Of a stretch of DNA of 64,000 nucleotides, positions 9,495 to 17,325 are shown piece by piece; position 1 is the stretch's first letter, and each line of letters begins with the position of its first letter. Source of the DNA: Eubacterium sp. AB3007. Its GTDB lineage: Bacteria; Bacillota; Clostridia; Peptostreptococcales; Anaerovoracaceae. Location: positions 682,001-746,000 of the forward strand of contig NZ_JIAD01000001.1 in assembly GCF_000688015.1 (NCBI RefSeq), in the 5' to 3' direction. The notes beneath the pieces are model-generated. The model was given only the letters and a program-made list of their open reading frames with translations, had not been told where the DNA came from and made no database searches. Both the position numbers and the translations under genes were made by a program.

Positions 9495-11078
9495 ATGCAA
9501 GTGGATGCAAAAGTCAAAGAAAGACTCAGAAGTGACAGAGGATATGATCTGATCATGAGCGCGGAAGACGCCGCCGCCATGATCGAGGACAACATGGTGC
9601 TGGGCGTCAGCGGCTTCACCGCCTCCGGCTACCCCAAGGCCGTCCCCCACGCACTGGCAGAGCGCGGCAGAAACGGCGAGACACTGAAGGTCGACATCTA
9701 TTCCGGCGCCTCGCTCGGTCCGGAGATCGACACCGAGCTCACAGAAGCCGGCGTGCTCCGCTACCGCATGCCCTACATGACAGACAAAGCCTTCCGCACC
9801 GCTGTCAACAACGGCACCTGCGATTACGTGGACATGCATCTGTCTCAGTCCGCTCAGTATGTCAATTACGGGATCATGCCGGACATCGACATCGCCATCG
9901 TGGAAGCACTTGCGATCAACGAGGACGGCTCCATCGTTCCCACTACCTCCGTTGGAAATACCCCGGTATTCATCAAGAACGCCAAGAAGGTCATCGTGGA
10001 ACTGAACACGCTGCAGCCCATGGGTCTGGAAGGCATGCACGACTGCATCGTGCTGGACAACCCGCCGCACCGCAAGCCAATCGGCATCACCAACCCCGCC
10101 GATCTCATCGGCAAACCCTACATGGAATGCGGCTGGGACAAGATCTGTGCCATCGTCATCACGGACATCCAGGACAAGCTCCGTCCTCTGTCCGCCCCTG
10201 ACGAGAACTCGCAGAAGATCGCGAACAACATCATCCGGTTCCTGGAAGGCGAGGTGGAAGCAGGCCGCCTCACAGACACCCTGCTCCCCATCCAGTCCGG
10301 CGTCGGAAGCGTGGCCAATGCCGTCCTCTACGGACTGCTGGACTCCGATTTCCACGATCTGACCTGCTACACAGAGGTCGTTCAGGACTCCATGCTGGAG
10401 CTGGTCAAGTCCGGCAAGGCCGTCTGCGCCTCCACCACCGCCATCACCCCTTCTCCTGAGATGAAGGAGAAGTTCGACAAGGAATGCGACCTGTACAAGG
10501 GTAAGCTGATCTTCCGTCCGGAGGACATCAGCAACAACCCGGAGGTCATTCGCCGCCTGGGCGTGATCTCCATGAACACCGCCCTGGAGTTCGACATCTA
10601 TGGAAACGTCAACTCCACCCATGTCAACGGCAGCGGCATGATGAACGGAATCGGCGGTTCCGGTGACTTCTCCAGAAACGGCGGGATCACCATCTTCTCC
10701 ACCGTGTCCACCGCCAAGGGTGGCAAGATCAGTTCTGTCGTCCCCTTCTGCTCCCATGTGGATCACACGGAGCACGATGTACAGGTGGTGGTCACCGAGC
10801 AGGGCTACGCAGATCTCCGCGGCCTGACCCCCAAGCAGCGGGCCATGGCCATCATCGAGAACTGTGCCCATCCGGACTACAAGCCTATGCTGATGGATTA
10901 CTTCCAGAGAGCCTGCAAGGAAAGCAAGTTACAGACCCCGCACATCCTCTCTGAGGCCTTCTCCTGGCACATCCGGGCCATGGAGACCGGGAGCATGCTG
11001 CCGGAGAAATCCGCAGAAGAGAGAGTAGCCGAACTAGAAGCCAGAGTCGCTGAACTGGAAGCGAAACTTGAGAAATAG
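9495..11078 (+). CDS. Succinyl-CoA:acetate CoA-transferase / acetyl-CoA hydrolase family
   Basis: 527 residues from the ATG behind an AGGAGG site. The class I CoA-transferase glutamate is E294 in CYTEVVQD and the oxyanion glycine is G388 in NGIGGSGDF; both numbers equal those of Acetobacter AarC (family knowledge). The family moves CoA between succinyl- or acetyl-CoA and acetate, useful in fermentative acetate/succinate metabolism. The last 20 residues form a short heptad-like coiled coil of EELEA repeats. It is a single-gene unit with its own promoter and terminator. Its codon use is strongly biased to C/G third positions, suggesting high expression. Whether it acts as a transferase (Cat1) or hydrolase is not decided by sequence. 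Confidence 0.9.
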   Translation: MQVDAKVKERLRSDRGYDLIMSAEDAAAMIEDNMVLGVSGFTASGYPKAVPHALAERGRNGETLKVDIYSGASLGPEIDTELTEAGVLRYRMPYMTDKAFRTAVNNGTCDYVDMHLSQSAQYVNYGIMPDIDIAIVEALAINEDGSIVPTTSVGNTPVFIKNAKKVIVELNTLQPMGLEGMHDCIVLDNPPHRKPIGITNPADLIGKPYMECGWDKICAIVITDIQDKLRPLSAPDENSQKIANNIIRFLEGEVEAGRLTDTLLPIQSGVGSVANAVLYGLLDSDFHDLTCYTEVVQDSMLELVKSGKAVCASTTAITPSPEMKEKFDKECDLYKGKLIFRPEDISNNPEVIRRLGVISMNTALEFDIYGNVNSTHVNGSGMMNGIGGSGDFSRNGGITIFSTVSTAKGGKISSVVPFCSHVDHTEHDVQVVVTEQGYADLRGLTPKQRAMAIIENCAHPDYKPMLMDYFQRACKESKLQTPHILSEAFSWHIRAMETGSMLPEKSAEERVAELEARVAELEAKLEK

Positions 11079-11090
11079 CCATCACTGACA

Positions 11091-11138
11091 AAGGAGTGTC
11101 CCATCAGATCTCGAATCTGACCGGACACTCCTTTAATC
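11091..11138 (+). terminator. Intrinsic terminator after the CoA-transferase gene
   Basis: AAGGAGTGTCC at 11091-11101 pairs with GGACACTCCTT at 11123-11133, with a nested AGAT/ATCT stem, followed by a short T-containing tail. Confidence 0.75.
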
Positions 11139-11244
11139 ATTCTCAGCAGACCACAGGATTCCCCCTCTGCCCATCAATTCGTCGGATCAATTGACTCCAG
11201 CGGTATCTGCTCAGACTCCCACGAATTGTCTGCGTGTATGGTTT

Positions 11245-12227
11245 TCAGTTCCGCACCACGCTGTTTCGTTTCCTTTTCAATGCCCGGCATTGCAGGGCTC
11301 TGTCAAACATTTTGCTGGGGTAGTCGGAACAGCACACAAGATCATTGGTGATGCCGCCGTGATCGCCGGGGTTTTCTCCGTAGAAGTATTTCACCTTGTC
11401 GCTGCCGTCAGAATTACGTATCTCGATAAGCTGATTATTTCTGCCCATAATATCTGGCTGGATGTAAGGGTAGAGCAGATTGGCGGATGTTTTGAACGAC
11501 AGCGACTTGTAGATCTCGTCCAGTTCCCTCTTATTGCCGGAAGCCAGCGATTCTGGGTCGTGGTTGCCGTAGGTGAAGGCCCACGGAATACCTGTGTTAC
11601 GCATAAATGCCGCAAACTGTCCCACAGGTGCGGTGTTGTTCAACGACATTGACATGATACCGAGCGGAAAACACAGATCCCCTGTCACCACGACCAGGTC
11701 GGGATGTGTATGCTCGATTTCCGCAAAGCAGGCCTTCAGCGCTTTCAGGTCCTTGCGGTAGGAGTACAGACTTCCGCCGATATGGATATCCGTCAGATGA
11801 AGATCTTGAAATCGTCGGTGGACTTGGTAATGGTGTAAACTCCTGTATCGTCGTTATACTCTATCTTATGGGTGTTATGCGCAACAACGGGAACGGAGTT
11901 GATATAGCTCTGGGTATACCATGTATCCTGCTGTATAAACACAAAGCCTGATACCGCCACCGCCGTGTACACCGCTATCCTCGGCTTGTTGATAACGATA
12001 TTCCTGAATGTGATCCTGCGCCTTAATGTGAAGTCGTAGAGAATGACGAGCAGCCCGAAGAGCAACCCTGCAACCATGAACACATTTCCCGGATACGCTG
12101 TAGCCTTGCTCTCTATAACCGTAAACGCCGTCACCGACAGCCAGTAAACTGCCGAGAACAACGTCACCGCGATAATGTGCTTTGTATACTTCGCCTTATC
12201 AGGAAAATGAATCCTCCGACGTACCAT
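11245..12227 (-). pseudogene. Metallophosphoesterase, frameshifted and C-terminally truncated
   Basis: Two adjacent minus frames encode one calcineurin-like phosphoesterase. The first (12227 to about 11793) has transmembrane-like segments and ends in DDFKIFI then a stop. The second continues from about 11795 with HLTDIHIGG, VVTGDLCF and GNHDPES, the metal-binding motifs. A single missing base near 11795 (a CTTCATC context) would restore DDFKILHLTDIHIGG. The distal GHxH metal motif of the family is missing before the stop at 11245, so the 3' part is lost as well. The start at 12227 abuts a truncated YitT gene on the opposite strand, which points to a deletion or recombination junction. Confidence 0.75.
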
Positions 12228-12235
12228 TCTTCGAC

Positions 12236-12712
12236 CTTCCGATCGGACTCGCGACGATCCTGATCAACATACCCATCATATTGTTCACATACCGCATGCT
12301 CGGAAAGAAGTTCTTTCTGATATCGATCAAGACCATGCTGATCTGCTCTTTTATGATCGACTATGTGATCTGCTACTTCCCGGTATTTTATGGAAGCCGC
12401 CTTATAGCATCAGTACTGGCCGGCATCACCTCAGGCATCGGCTACTCCCTTCTGTTCAACGAAGGATCCTCCACAGGCGGTACAGACTTCATCATAGTCG
12501 CCGTCAAACAAAAAAAGCCAAATCTGTCCTTTGGCCTTCTGGTTGGAATAATCGACAGCTCTGTTGTGGCCCTGTCCATCCCTGTATTCCACGATGTCTG
12601 GTCCTTCGTATACGGCATGATCTACACCGTGATCTGCAGCCTGGCGCTTGATGCTACCACAAAGGTGCTTAACAGCGAGAAGATACGTCTCCCCTTAAAC
12701 AAAGCAGCGTAG
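12236..12712 (+). pseudogene. YitT-family membrane protein fragment
   Basis: About 158 residues match the middle of YitT/DUF161 transporters: PIGLATILINIPIILFTYRM, LGKKFF, then NEGSSTGGTDFIIVAVKQKKP and a final transmembrane segment. The usual first membrane segments are missing and so is the C-terminal DUF2179 domain, because the frame ends shortly after the last helix. No ribosome binding site fits the beginning. It is best read as a remnant joined to the metallophosphoesterase remnant at about 12227-12238. Confidence 0.7.
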
Positions 12713-12770
12713 GCAGTCTCATGCAAAGGCCTGCACACAAGGAATGCGCGTTCGCCGGGCGTACCACGAA

Positions 12771-12797
12771 AAAAACGGAAGGCTCCCTTCCGTTTTT
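12771..12797. terminator. Bidirectional intrinsic terminator
   Basis: ACGGAAGG at 12775-12782 pairs with CCTTCCGT at 12786-12793 around CTC. A-run on the left and T-run on the right allow function on both strands, after the YitT remnant and after the nitrilase gene. Confidence 0.8.
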
Positions 12798-12807
12798 GGT
12801 GTTGTTC

Positions 12808-12841
12808 ACTGCAGCTTGTTTTATACTGCAGCTTGTTTTAT
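12808..12841. repeat. 17-bp tandem direct duplication
   Basis: The unit ACTGCAGCTTGTTTTAT occurs twice head to tail (12808-12824 and 12825-12841) without mismatch, 28 bp before the nitrilase stop. Confidence 0.85.
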
Positions 12842-12869
12842 CAGGAATGCAGTTCCCCACAGGCTGGTA

Positions 12870-13970
12870 TTATTTATGGTTCCACTGACCAGGGGATACC
12901 TTCAGCAGATCGCTCTGCCCTACCTGCCCCTCACGCTCCACAGGATTTCCATTGTCGTTTTCAAATGCGTGATTTGCTCTCTCTACAGCCAGATCAGCGG
13001 AAGGATTTCCGGTAACTACTGTATGGGGGTTATCACCTTTGTTGATGTGAAGACAGAAGATATCTGGTCTGGAGTATTGTCCAACCGGATCGACCATGGC
13101 CTTCGCCTGAAGAATCTCATTCAGGTCAATGTCGGCGTAAACAATGCCGTCCTGATCATCTGGCAACCACTGGCAAAGGAAATCTCCCGAAGGGCTGATG
13201 ATCTGTGCCAACCCTCCTCCTTTACTCATGACCTTCAGTTTATCAGGATCGTTGCCGCAGAAATAGTCCAGACAATCCTGCCCCACCAGAGGCATGGCCA
13301 TCAGTACAAAGGTCTGCGTCTGCATGGCGTATACCCTGGAAAAATCGATCACATTTCCATACGCCTGGGTAAGGTAATACAGAGAATTGAAACGATTCCC
13401 CGGCCAGGCTGCAATGTGAATCTGCTCATGCATAGAACTCATTGCGTACGTGATCAGCGGCTGCACATGTTCCCAACACTCTGTGGTACCTATAATGCCT
13501 AAGGGCGTCTTCACGACCTTCAGATCCGCGCCTGTTCCATCTCCACAGACACACCGTTCCGCATCTGTCGGCTTCAGCTTTCGGCGATTCATCAGAATCC
13601 TGCCTTCATCGCTAATCACCACTTCGCTCATGTAACGACTGCCGCCATCGCGTTCAATATACCCGGTGACGACATAAATGCTGTTATCTTTTGCGGCCTG
13701 CATCAGACGACGCATCTCCGGCCCATCCAGCTCAAGGGAATTCTGCATGAGGAGGAGATCGTATTTGGAATGGCCGTCCCACATCCTCTCCGTCCAGACA
13801 TGATACATGTACCCCGGGATCATACACTCTCCAAAAGCAACCAGCTGCGCTCCGTTAGAAGCTGCCTCACGGATCATCTGGATCATCTTTGTGATGGTTT
13901 CATGGGCATTATACCAAACCGGCTCCATCTGCGTCGTCGCAACTCTTACTCTGATGTCATAATCAATCAT
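12870..13970 (-). CDS. Nitrilase (C-N hydrolase superfamily)
   Basis: 366 residues from the ATG at 13970, which has an AGAGGA site; the longer frame to 14081 lacks one. The catalytic triad is E48 (FGECMIPG), K131 (RRKLKPT) and C165 (TTECWEH), numbering that equals the well-known Rhodococcus nitrilase triad. The CWEH context and the length point to true nitrilases, which convert R-CN to acid and ammonia, rather than amidases or NAD synthetase domains. The last 40 residues are polar and without motif. It is an intact stand-alone gene between two decayed stretches, so it may have arrived by transfer. The natural nitrile is unknown. Confidence 0.88.
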   Translation of the reverse strand: MIDYDIRVRVATTQMEPVWYNAHETITKMIQMIREAASNGAQLVAFGECMIPGYMYHVWTERMWDGHSKYDLLLMQNSLELDGPEMRRLMQAAKDNSIYVVTGYIERDGGSRYMSEVVISDEGRILMNRRKLKPTDAERCVCGDGTGADLKVVKTPLGIIGTTECWEHVQPLITYAMSSMHEQIHIAAWPGNRFNSLYYLTQAYGNVIDFSRVYAMQTQTFVLMAMPLVGQDCLDYFCGNDPDKLKVMSKGGGLAQIISPSGDFLCQWLPDDQDGIVYADIDLNEILQAKAMVDPVGQYSRPDIFCLHINKGDNPHTVVTGNPSADLAVERANHAFENDNGNPVEREGQVGQSDLLKVSPGQWNHK

Positions 13971-14440
13971 AATCAGGTCCTCTCGAAAACCCGGTCCCCA
14001 TCCATGCGCCGCCAAACGACTACGAAAACGGAGGCCACTCTCCTTCATGAACATTGTAGCAGATTGCCAAACTATCGACAAGGTGTTTTTCAGACGCTTG
14101 ACGTGTTACGCGCCTGCAGCAGGCGCTTCTGAGGATGGGACCAAATGGACCAACGCCTGTAACAGCGAGTTCTATCCAGAAGAAGACAGCAGCATTGACC
14201 CGTTGTATGTAGCCCTGAGGGGGAAGCCTTGGACAGGGTACGGACTACTGCCTGGAAGGAGGCCCGCCAGAAGGTGTCCATTCTACCAAAGCACAGGGCC
14301 GGAAGATCAAGTACGAATGTCCTTACGATACTGCTCCGACGGAGAGATACTATAATACGCCAAAGAGAAAACTGATCAACCCACATGATGTGAATGGTAC
14401 CCCCGAGCGGTTTACTACTTATTCAAGATTCTACAGAGCC
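13971..14440. other. Gene-poor region, no recognisable gene
   Basis: Open frames here are short, overlap each other on both strands and lack ribosome binding sites. A plus-strand stretch around 14282-14400 reads KAQGRKIKYECPYD then NTPKRKLINPHDVNG, which has protein-like composition but an interrupted frame upstream. I take it as the remnant of an unidentified gene. Confidence 0.4.
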
Positions 14441-14935
14441 TCAATCCCTCGGTGGATAAAACGTTGTAGATCGCCCCAATTTCCCCACCAACTCTGCATT
14501 GGTGCAGCTAGCTCTTCTATCATTCTGGATAAAACAACTGCAATTCAGCCATTTTATCCATTTTGTATAGTCATCTATTTTCATACCACAAAAATCAGAA
14601 ACAAATATTACCCCCGCCGCCTTCTGTAAGGGACATTTTTCCACATTCCGTCGCAATTTCCTTCCTTCACCGCTTCATATCCTCCCACTTCGCCCTGTTC
14701 TAACCTCCATGTGCGTCATCCACAAAGCCCTACGTGGATAAAACGCTGTAAATCCGCACTCACCATCCACAGGCGCCAGTCGACAGGTCTTCCAGCCAAC
14801 CATTTTTCTGTATAATAATACAAATATCCTGTTTTTTCTGAGTAACACACATTTGACGCCCTAATCAGAATCGCACCACTCTCAAACGCCGCCTCCACAC
14901 ATCGAACCGGTTCATCCGCCTAATTACCATTCAAA
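14441..14935 (-). repeat. Two decayed copies of one short sequence
   Basis: GTGGATAAAACG(T/C)TGTA(G/A)ATC occurs at about 14451-14472 and 14733-14754. On the minus strand both encode DLQRFIH followed by V/R and G, preceded by a Trp-rich stretch, but in the first copy the surrounding frame is broken. A weaker GGATAAAAC match lies at about 14529. The second copy is the end of a 60-residue open frame (14716-14898) with no convincing start. The likely source is a duplicated, decayed small gene of unknown identity. Confidence 0.4.
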
Positions 14936-14947
14936 ATTACCCCCAGT

Positions 14948-15030
14948 TCAAATAAAAATTTATTCAAATCGTCCGCTTTGCGGACTCCACAGTGTGTGGA
15001 TCACTCGCTTCGGCGAGTTTTTTATTTGAT
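14948..15030. other. Cloverleaf-like inverted repeat with three inner hairpins
   Basis: An 11-bp outer stem (TCAAATAAAAA at 14948-14958 with TTTTTATTTGA ending at 15030) closes over three consecutive hairpins: GTCCGC-TTT-GCGGAC (14971-14985), CCACA-GTG-TGTGG (about 14987-14999) and ACTCGC-TTCG-GCGAGT (15003-15018). The last is followed by a T-run, so it can act as a plus-strand terminator; the A/T-rich outer arms could serve the ProX gene on the minus strand. The whole could be a structured RNA, a miniature mobile element or a composite terminator. Confidence 0.5.
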
Positions 15031-15127
15031 CAGCTCAATATCGGTTTATAACAACGTGCTCACAAGATGATTATATCACATTTTTACCAATATAAAACCC
15101 GCCGTACCAGCAGCGGGCGAATTGTCC

Positions 15128-15640
15128 TTATTCCTCTGTCTCCTCTTCTAAAATGATCTCGTTCCCCAGATACGCCAGGATCCGCATCACGTCCTTCTTG
15201 CGGATGCTGATGGTGGCCGTGTTTCGGCAAGGATGGAAGTTGATATTGGTGTCTTCCCCTGCCGTCACGATCTCATTACCGAGCACCACGGTGATCTGCT
15301 TGTCCACGTCGTTGAAGAGCGCATAGGGTGTCACGGAACCAGGCTTCAGCTTCAGCAGGTCCCACATCTCCTCCTCGTTTGCGAACCGGGTCTTGGTCCA
15401 CCCCGTTACCTCCTTGAAGTGTTTGGCCTCCATCCGGCGCATATCATCCAGAATGATCATATAGTAGCGCCCTGTCTTCTTGTCCTTCATCAACAGATTC
15501 TTCACGTTGAGTCCCGGGAACATGCAGTCCTGCGCTTCCTCCTGTTTCGCCGAGAACAACGCCACATGCTCGTGCACCTCGTACTCCCTGATGTTCAGCT
15601 CATCGAGTATCTCAAAGAAACGCTTCTCGTTCTGATCCAT
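15128..15640 (-). CDS. YbaK/ProX-type aminoacyl-tRNA deacylase domain protein
   Basis: 170 residues forming a single YbaK-like domain. LNVKNLLMKDKKTGRYYMI carries the lysine (KNLL context) used by ProX/YbaK enzymes; GSVTPYALFND and the NEIVTAG segment are further family signatures. Such proteins clear mischarged tRNAs, in the ProX/PrdX branch Ala-tRNA(Pro). The gene lies just after the tRNA cluster on the same strand but behind a terminator at 15661-15697. The substrate is inferred from family resemblance only. Confidence 0.85.
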   Translation of the reverse strand: MDQNEKRFFEILDELNIREYEVHEHVALFSAKQEEAQDCMFPGLNVKNLLMKDKKTGRYYMIILDDMRRMEAKHFKEVTGWTKTRFANEEEMWDLLKLKPGSVTPYALFNDVDKQITVVLGNEIVTAGEDTNINFHPCRNTATISIRKKDVMRILAYLGNEIILEEETEE

Positions 15641-15660
15641 TATATCCCTCCTGTCGAATT

Positions 15661-15697
15661 AAGAAAAACCGCTGGAACCCTATGATCCCAACGGTTT
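15661..15697 (-). terminator. Terminator of the tRNA operon
   Basis: On the minus strand AACCGTTGG pairs with CCAGCGGTT (one G-T pair) and a TTTTTCTT tail follows. It lies directly after tRNA-Cys. Confidence 0.8.
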
Positions 15698-15699
15698 AC

Positions 15700-15774
<75 letters not shown>

Positions 15775-15786
15775 ACTTTCGTGAAT

Positions 15787-15816
15787 ACTGAGATGCGACC
15801 GAAGTCACATCTCAGT
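15787..15816 (-). other. UUCG-capped hairpin between tRNA-Gln and tRNA-Cys
   Basis: On the transcribed minus strand a 13-bp stem (ACTGAGATGTGAC with GTCGCATCTCAGT, one G-U pair) is capped by TTCG inside a C/G closing pair, a very stable tetraloop. No T-run follows, so it probably marks processing or pausing rather than termination. Confidence 0.6.
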
Positions 15817-15820
15817 TAAT

Positions 15821-15895
15821 TGGCTAGGGTAGCAGGATTCGAACCTGCGCATGATGGAATCAGAATCCATTGCCTTACCACTTGGCGATACCCCA
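15821..15895 (-). tRNA. tRNA-Gln (CTG)
   Basis: Anticodon stem ATGGA/TCCAT with loop TTCTGAT gives anticodon CTG, reading CAG. CCA is encoded. Confidence 0.93.
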
Positions 15896-15901
15896 ACGTA
15901 A

Positions 15902-15978
15902 TGGGGTGGGTAGTGGGATTCGAACCCACGCATGCAGGAATCACAATCCTGTGTCTTAAACCCCTTGACTATACCCAC
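15902..15978 (-). tRNA. tRNA-His (GTG)
   Basis: Acceptor GTGGGTA/TACCCAC with the extra 5' G typical of tRNA-His, loop TTGTGAT, discriminator C and encoded CCA. Confidence 0.94.
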
Positions 15979-15995
15979 CATGTGTTGATATTTTA

Positions 15996-16027
15996 CCACT
16001 TCCCCTTACCCTTGTAAAGGGAAATGG
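15996..16027 (-). other. 14-bp hairpin between tRNA-Asp and tRNA-His
   Basis: On the minus strand CCATTTCCCTTTAC pairs with GTAAGGGGAAGTGG through 14 positions including two G-U pairs, loop AAGG. The G-U pairs form only on the transcribed strand, supporting an RNA role. Confidence 0.5.
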
Positions 16028-16046
16028 TCCGAGTTTTTTAAAAAAT

Positions 16047-16123
16047 TGGCGACCAAGACGGGGCTCGAACCCGTGACCTCCAGCGTGACAGGCTGGCATT
16101 CTAACCAACTGAACTACTTGGCC
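16047..16123 (-). tRNA. tRNA-Asp (GTC)
   Basis: Acceptor GGCCAAG, anticodon stem CCAGC/GCTGG with loop CTGTCAC, encoded CCA. Confidence 0.95.
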
Positions 16124-16128
16124 ATATG

Positions 16129-16204
16129 TGGTGGGCGCTACAGGGCTCGAACCTGTGACCCCCTGCTTGTAAGGCAGATGCTCTCCCAGCTGAGCTAAGC
16201 GCCC
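16129..16204 (-). tRNA. tRNA-Val (TAC)
   Basis: Acceptor GGGCGCT/AGCGCCC, anticodon loop CTTACAA, encoded CCA. Confidence 0.95.
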
Positions 16205-16209
16205 ACATA

Positions 16210-16286
16210 TGGTAGCGGCGAGTGGAGTCGAACCACCGACCTTCCGGGTATGAACCGGACGCTCTAGCCAACTAAGCTACACCGCC
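16210..16286 (-). tRNA. tRNA-Met (CAT), elongator type
   Basis: Anticodon stem TCCGG/CCGGA with loop TTCATAC. The paired G1-U72 end and the absence of three G-C pairs in the anticodon stem next to the loop argue for elongator rather than initiator tRNA; an Ile tRNA with modified C34 is not excluded. First gene of the operon. Confidence 0.9.
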
Positions 16287-16317
16287 ACACACAGTTGAAT
16301 TAATCACTGCAAGACTT

Positions 16318-16346
16318 ATATTACCAAACTCCAACCGCAATGTCAA
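16318..16346 (-). promoter_or_regulatory. Promoter of the tRNA operon
   Basis: On the minus strand a perfect TTGACA (16346-16341) is followed after 17 bp by TAATAT (16323-16318), 32 bp before tRNA-Met. Confidence 0.8.
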
Positions 16347-16383
16347 GGGGCATTTTATCAAAATTATAATTTCTTTTTGGTAG

Positions 16384-17325
16384 TTACTCCTTTTCTGCGG
16401 CCAGCGCCTCATGGAATGCCTTTGCCTCCTTGCAGTCCCGCACGATCTGATCGGCCAGTTCCTGGACATCATCGAACTTCACCTCGTCCCGGGTCTTCTT
16501 TAGGAACTCGACGATAATATTCTTCCCATAGAGTTCTTTGTCAAAGTTGAAGATGTGAGTCTCGACGTTCTTGTTGTACTTGCCGATGGTCGGCTTGTTC
16601 CCGACGTTTGTGACGCTCGGATAGCGCTTGCCATCATAGGTCACGTACGTCACGTACACGCCGTTGGGCGGTGTCACCATATTGGTGTCGATTACCAGAT
16701 TGGAAGTAGGAAACCCAAGTTTGCGGCCCAGGCGGTTTCCAACCACCACCTCTCCGCCGATCTCATAGTGGCGTCCCATGTAAGTCATGCACTTCTCCAC
16801 CTGCCCGGAAGCAATCAGTGTCCGGATCAGCGAGGAGCTGACTACGTTGTCATTGATCTTGAAAGGAGGAAGCTCAAACACGTCAAAACCTCGATCCATT
16901 CCGATGTTCCGCAGCACATCCGGATTACCTGCCGCTTCGTAACCGAACCGGTAGTTGAAACCACAGAAAGCCGCTTTCATGTTGAACCTGGTCAGCAGGA
17001 TCTTCTCTATGAATGCCACCGGATCCATGTTCATGATTGCCTTGGTGAAAGGCACCTCGAACATGTAGTCCACCCCCAGGGACTCGATGATCTCCGCTTT
17101 CTCGTTCTTATACAGGATGCACTTGACCTTTCTGGTCTTTGGGAGCAGGTCCTTCGGATGGTTGGAGAAGGTGAACACAGCAGCTTTCAGCCCGTGCTCC
17201 CGTGCGTGCTCCACCATCTCGCTGATCAGTTTCTGATGGCCAAGGTGTACTCCGTCGAAATTCCCAAGCGCAACTGCTGTTGGTTCGATGCCTGTTATGT
17301 CCTCAAGATTCGCAAAAACTCTCAC
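16384..17325 (-). CDS. ribF: Bifunctional riboflavin kinase/FAD synthetase
   Basis: 313 residues. The N-terminal FAD synthetase half has ALGNFDGVHLGHQ (nucleotidyltransferase HxGH-type site) and SSSLIR; the C-terminal flavokinase half begins near residue 185 with GRKLGFPTSNL and PPNGVYVT. It makes FMN and FAD from riboflavin. The start overlaps the truB stop by four bases (ATGA), so translation is coupled. Last gene of the rimP-nusA-infB operon. Confidence 0.97.
   Translation of the reverse strand: MRVFANLEDITGIEPTAVALGNFDGVHLGHQKLISEMVEHAREHGLKAAVFTFSNHPKDLLPKTRKVKCILYKNEKAEIIESLGVDYMFEVPFTKAIMNMDPVAFIEKILLTRFNMKAAFCGFNYRFGYEAAGNPDVLRNIGMDRGFDVFELPPFKINDNVVSSSLIRTLIASGQVEKCMTYMGRHYEIGGEVVVGNRLGRKLGFPTSNLVIDTNMVTPPNGVYVTYVTYDGKRYPSVTNVGNKPTIGKYNKNVETHIFNFDKELYGKNIIVEFLKKTRDEVKFDDVQELADQIVRDCKEAKAFHEALAAEKE

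Noticed and set aside
9474..10871. 465-codon frame antisense to the CoA-transferase gene
   Set aside because: Created by the strong third-position C/G bias of the sense gene; no family resemblance.
14047..14386. Two overlapping 100-codon frames on opposite strands
   Set aside because: No ribosome site, no recognisable motif, region shows decay.
15805..16017. Short frames on both strands over the tRNA cluster
   Set aside because: They translate tRNA genes.
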